Translations under genes and position numbers: made by a program
Assembly (NCBI RefSeq): GCF_002377945.1
Contig: NZ_DFQV01000006.1
Span: forward strand, 2,843-27,091
DNA: 24,249 bases
Reading direction: 5' to 3'
DNA from: Psychrobacter sp. UBA3480
Lineage (GTDB): Bacteria > Pseudomonadota > Gammaproteobacteria > Pseudomonadales > Moraxellaceae
Part shown: piece after piece, positions 23,749 to 24,249 of the stretch
Layout of the letters: the number at the start of each line of letters is the position of its first letter
Numbering within the stretch: position 1 is the stretch's first letter
The notes under the pieces: model-generated
What the model saw: the letters and a program-made list of their open reading frames with translations, nothing else
Told to the model about the DNA's origin: nothing
Database searches by the model: none

Positions 23749-24249
23749 TACTGTTCATTATTAAGAGTATTAAATAGCTGCAATAGACCAATAGCTGACT
23801 CTCGGCTTCTAGGGTCGGCATTGATAATAGGCGCGACTACATTATGATGCATGAGTACCGCTCTAACCTCTTGTCCTAGCGCCGCTAGGCTTGCAGGGTC
23901 GGCGTCCTCACAGTGGGTCACTCCTACGATACAAGTGGTTTGGTTTTTTTCTGGTGCAAAAAAAGTCAGCAGTTTGTCCAAGTTATTATAGTCAGGGATG
24001 TCGCCATACTTAATCAAAATAAGCAGACCCCACAAAGAGCGATTGACAAACTCCCACAAAAAAGAATAACGCTCTTGACCTGGCACTCCATAAATACCTA
24101 ATGCCATATCATCGGCTAAGGTGATACGTCCATAGTCGATACCGACAGTCGTATATTCCTTGCCTATATCGATACTAGACTTGGCTTCAGTTTCAAGAGG
24201 ACTTATCTCGCTTAAAGTCTTGACCAGCCGAGTTTTTCCGGCACCTACT
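23748..24249 (-). CDS. Small Ras-like GTPase (COG2229-type), 5' end beyond window
   Basis: The frame is open to the right edge (167 codons visible), so the true start is outside the window. The P-loop reads VGAGKT at the extreme N-terminal end. A switch I Thr-rich region (TTVGIDYG) follows. Switch II is GVPGQERY, with V-P in place of the usual D-x. The base-recognition motif is THCED instead of N-K-x-D. This combination is usual for bacterial MglA/conservon-type GTPases (COG2229). It pairs with the roadblock protein downstream by a TAATG overlap. The internal ATG at 24107 is within the domain and is not the start. Confidence 0.88.
   Translation of the reverse strand, partial: VGAGKTRLVKTLSEISPLETEAKSSIDIGKEYTTVGIDYGRITLADDMALGIYGVPGQERYSFLWEFVNRSLWGLLILIKYGDIPDYNNLDKLLTFFAPEKNQTTCIVGVTHCEDADPASLAALGQEVRAVLMHHNVVAPIINADPRSRESAIGLLQLFNTLNNEQ

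Noticed and set aside
1..24249. CRISPR array, rRNA operon, prophage or replication origin
   Set aside because: No regularly spaced repeats beyond the short 14-bp set, no rRNA sequence, and no phage structural or integrase genes were seen. dnaB lies here without dnaA boxes or origin-like clusters that I could recognise.

Overview
The window looks like a chromosomal segment of a gamma-proteobacterium of the family Moraxellaceae, most likely Psychrobacter. The reasons are the moderate-to-low GC content, the protein sequences, and the mix of neighbours (ccoS, murB, hslR, ilvA, rpiA, argF, alr, dnaB, pdxA, rsmA, apaH, gcr). This assignment rests on recognising the proteins by eye; no database search was possible.

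Bases 1-12400 are almost entirely housekeeping. On the minus strand are the end of a cytochrome cbb3 assembly cluster (TauE/SafE-like protein, ccoS), a YdcF/ElyC-type protein overlapping murB, a low-molecular-weight tyrosine phosphatase, hslR, a small anchored Excalibur-domain protein, ilvA, argF, alr and dnaB. On the plus strand are rpiA and pdxA. Several intrinsic terminators are clear: after ilvA, a perfect bidirectional one between rpiA and argF, and one after dnaB that also fixes the alr start.

Bases 12400-16200 carry rsmA (ksgA) and apaH, separated from pdxA by foreign material: a GC-rich transglutaminase-like gene and a decayed IS3-family remnant. A second remnant of the same IS family, in opposite orientation, lies just after apaH, so two dead IS copies bracket rsmA-apaH. 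No apaG is present between rsmA and apaH.

Bases 16200-20340 are an AT-rich accessory island of small genes: a membrane protein, a lipoprotein, a g-type lysozyme inhibitor (pliG), an unknown protein, a DUF4926 protein, a large unknown protein resembling immunity proteins, and a compact endonuclease V homologue with a TTG start. The most interesting non-coding signal is here. A 17-bp exact direct repeat forms the core of two branched, foldable elements (18596-18667 and 20230-20326) that flank the unknown-protein/endonuclease V pair. Their closing stems differ in sequence but remain paired, and a shorter related piece lies upstream of the DUF4926 gene. This could be an undescribed structured RNA or a cassette boundary.

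Bases 20340-24249 hold gcr, a large membrane protein named as a site-specific recombinase; a gene-poor spacer with an IS5-family remnant; and a two-gene roadblock/Ras-like GTPase operon cut off by the end of the window.
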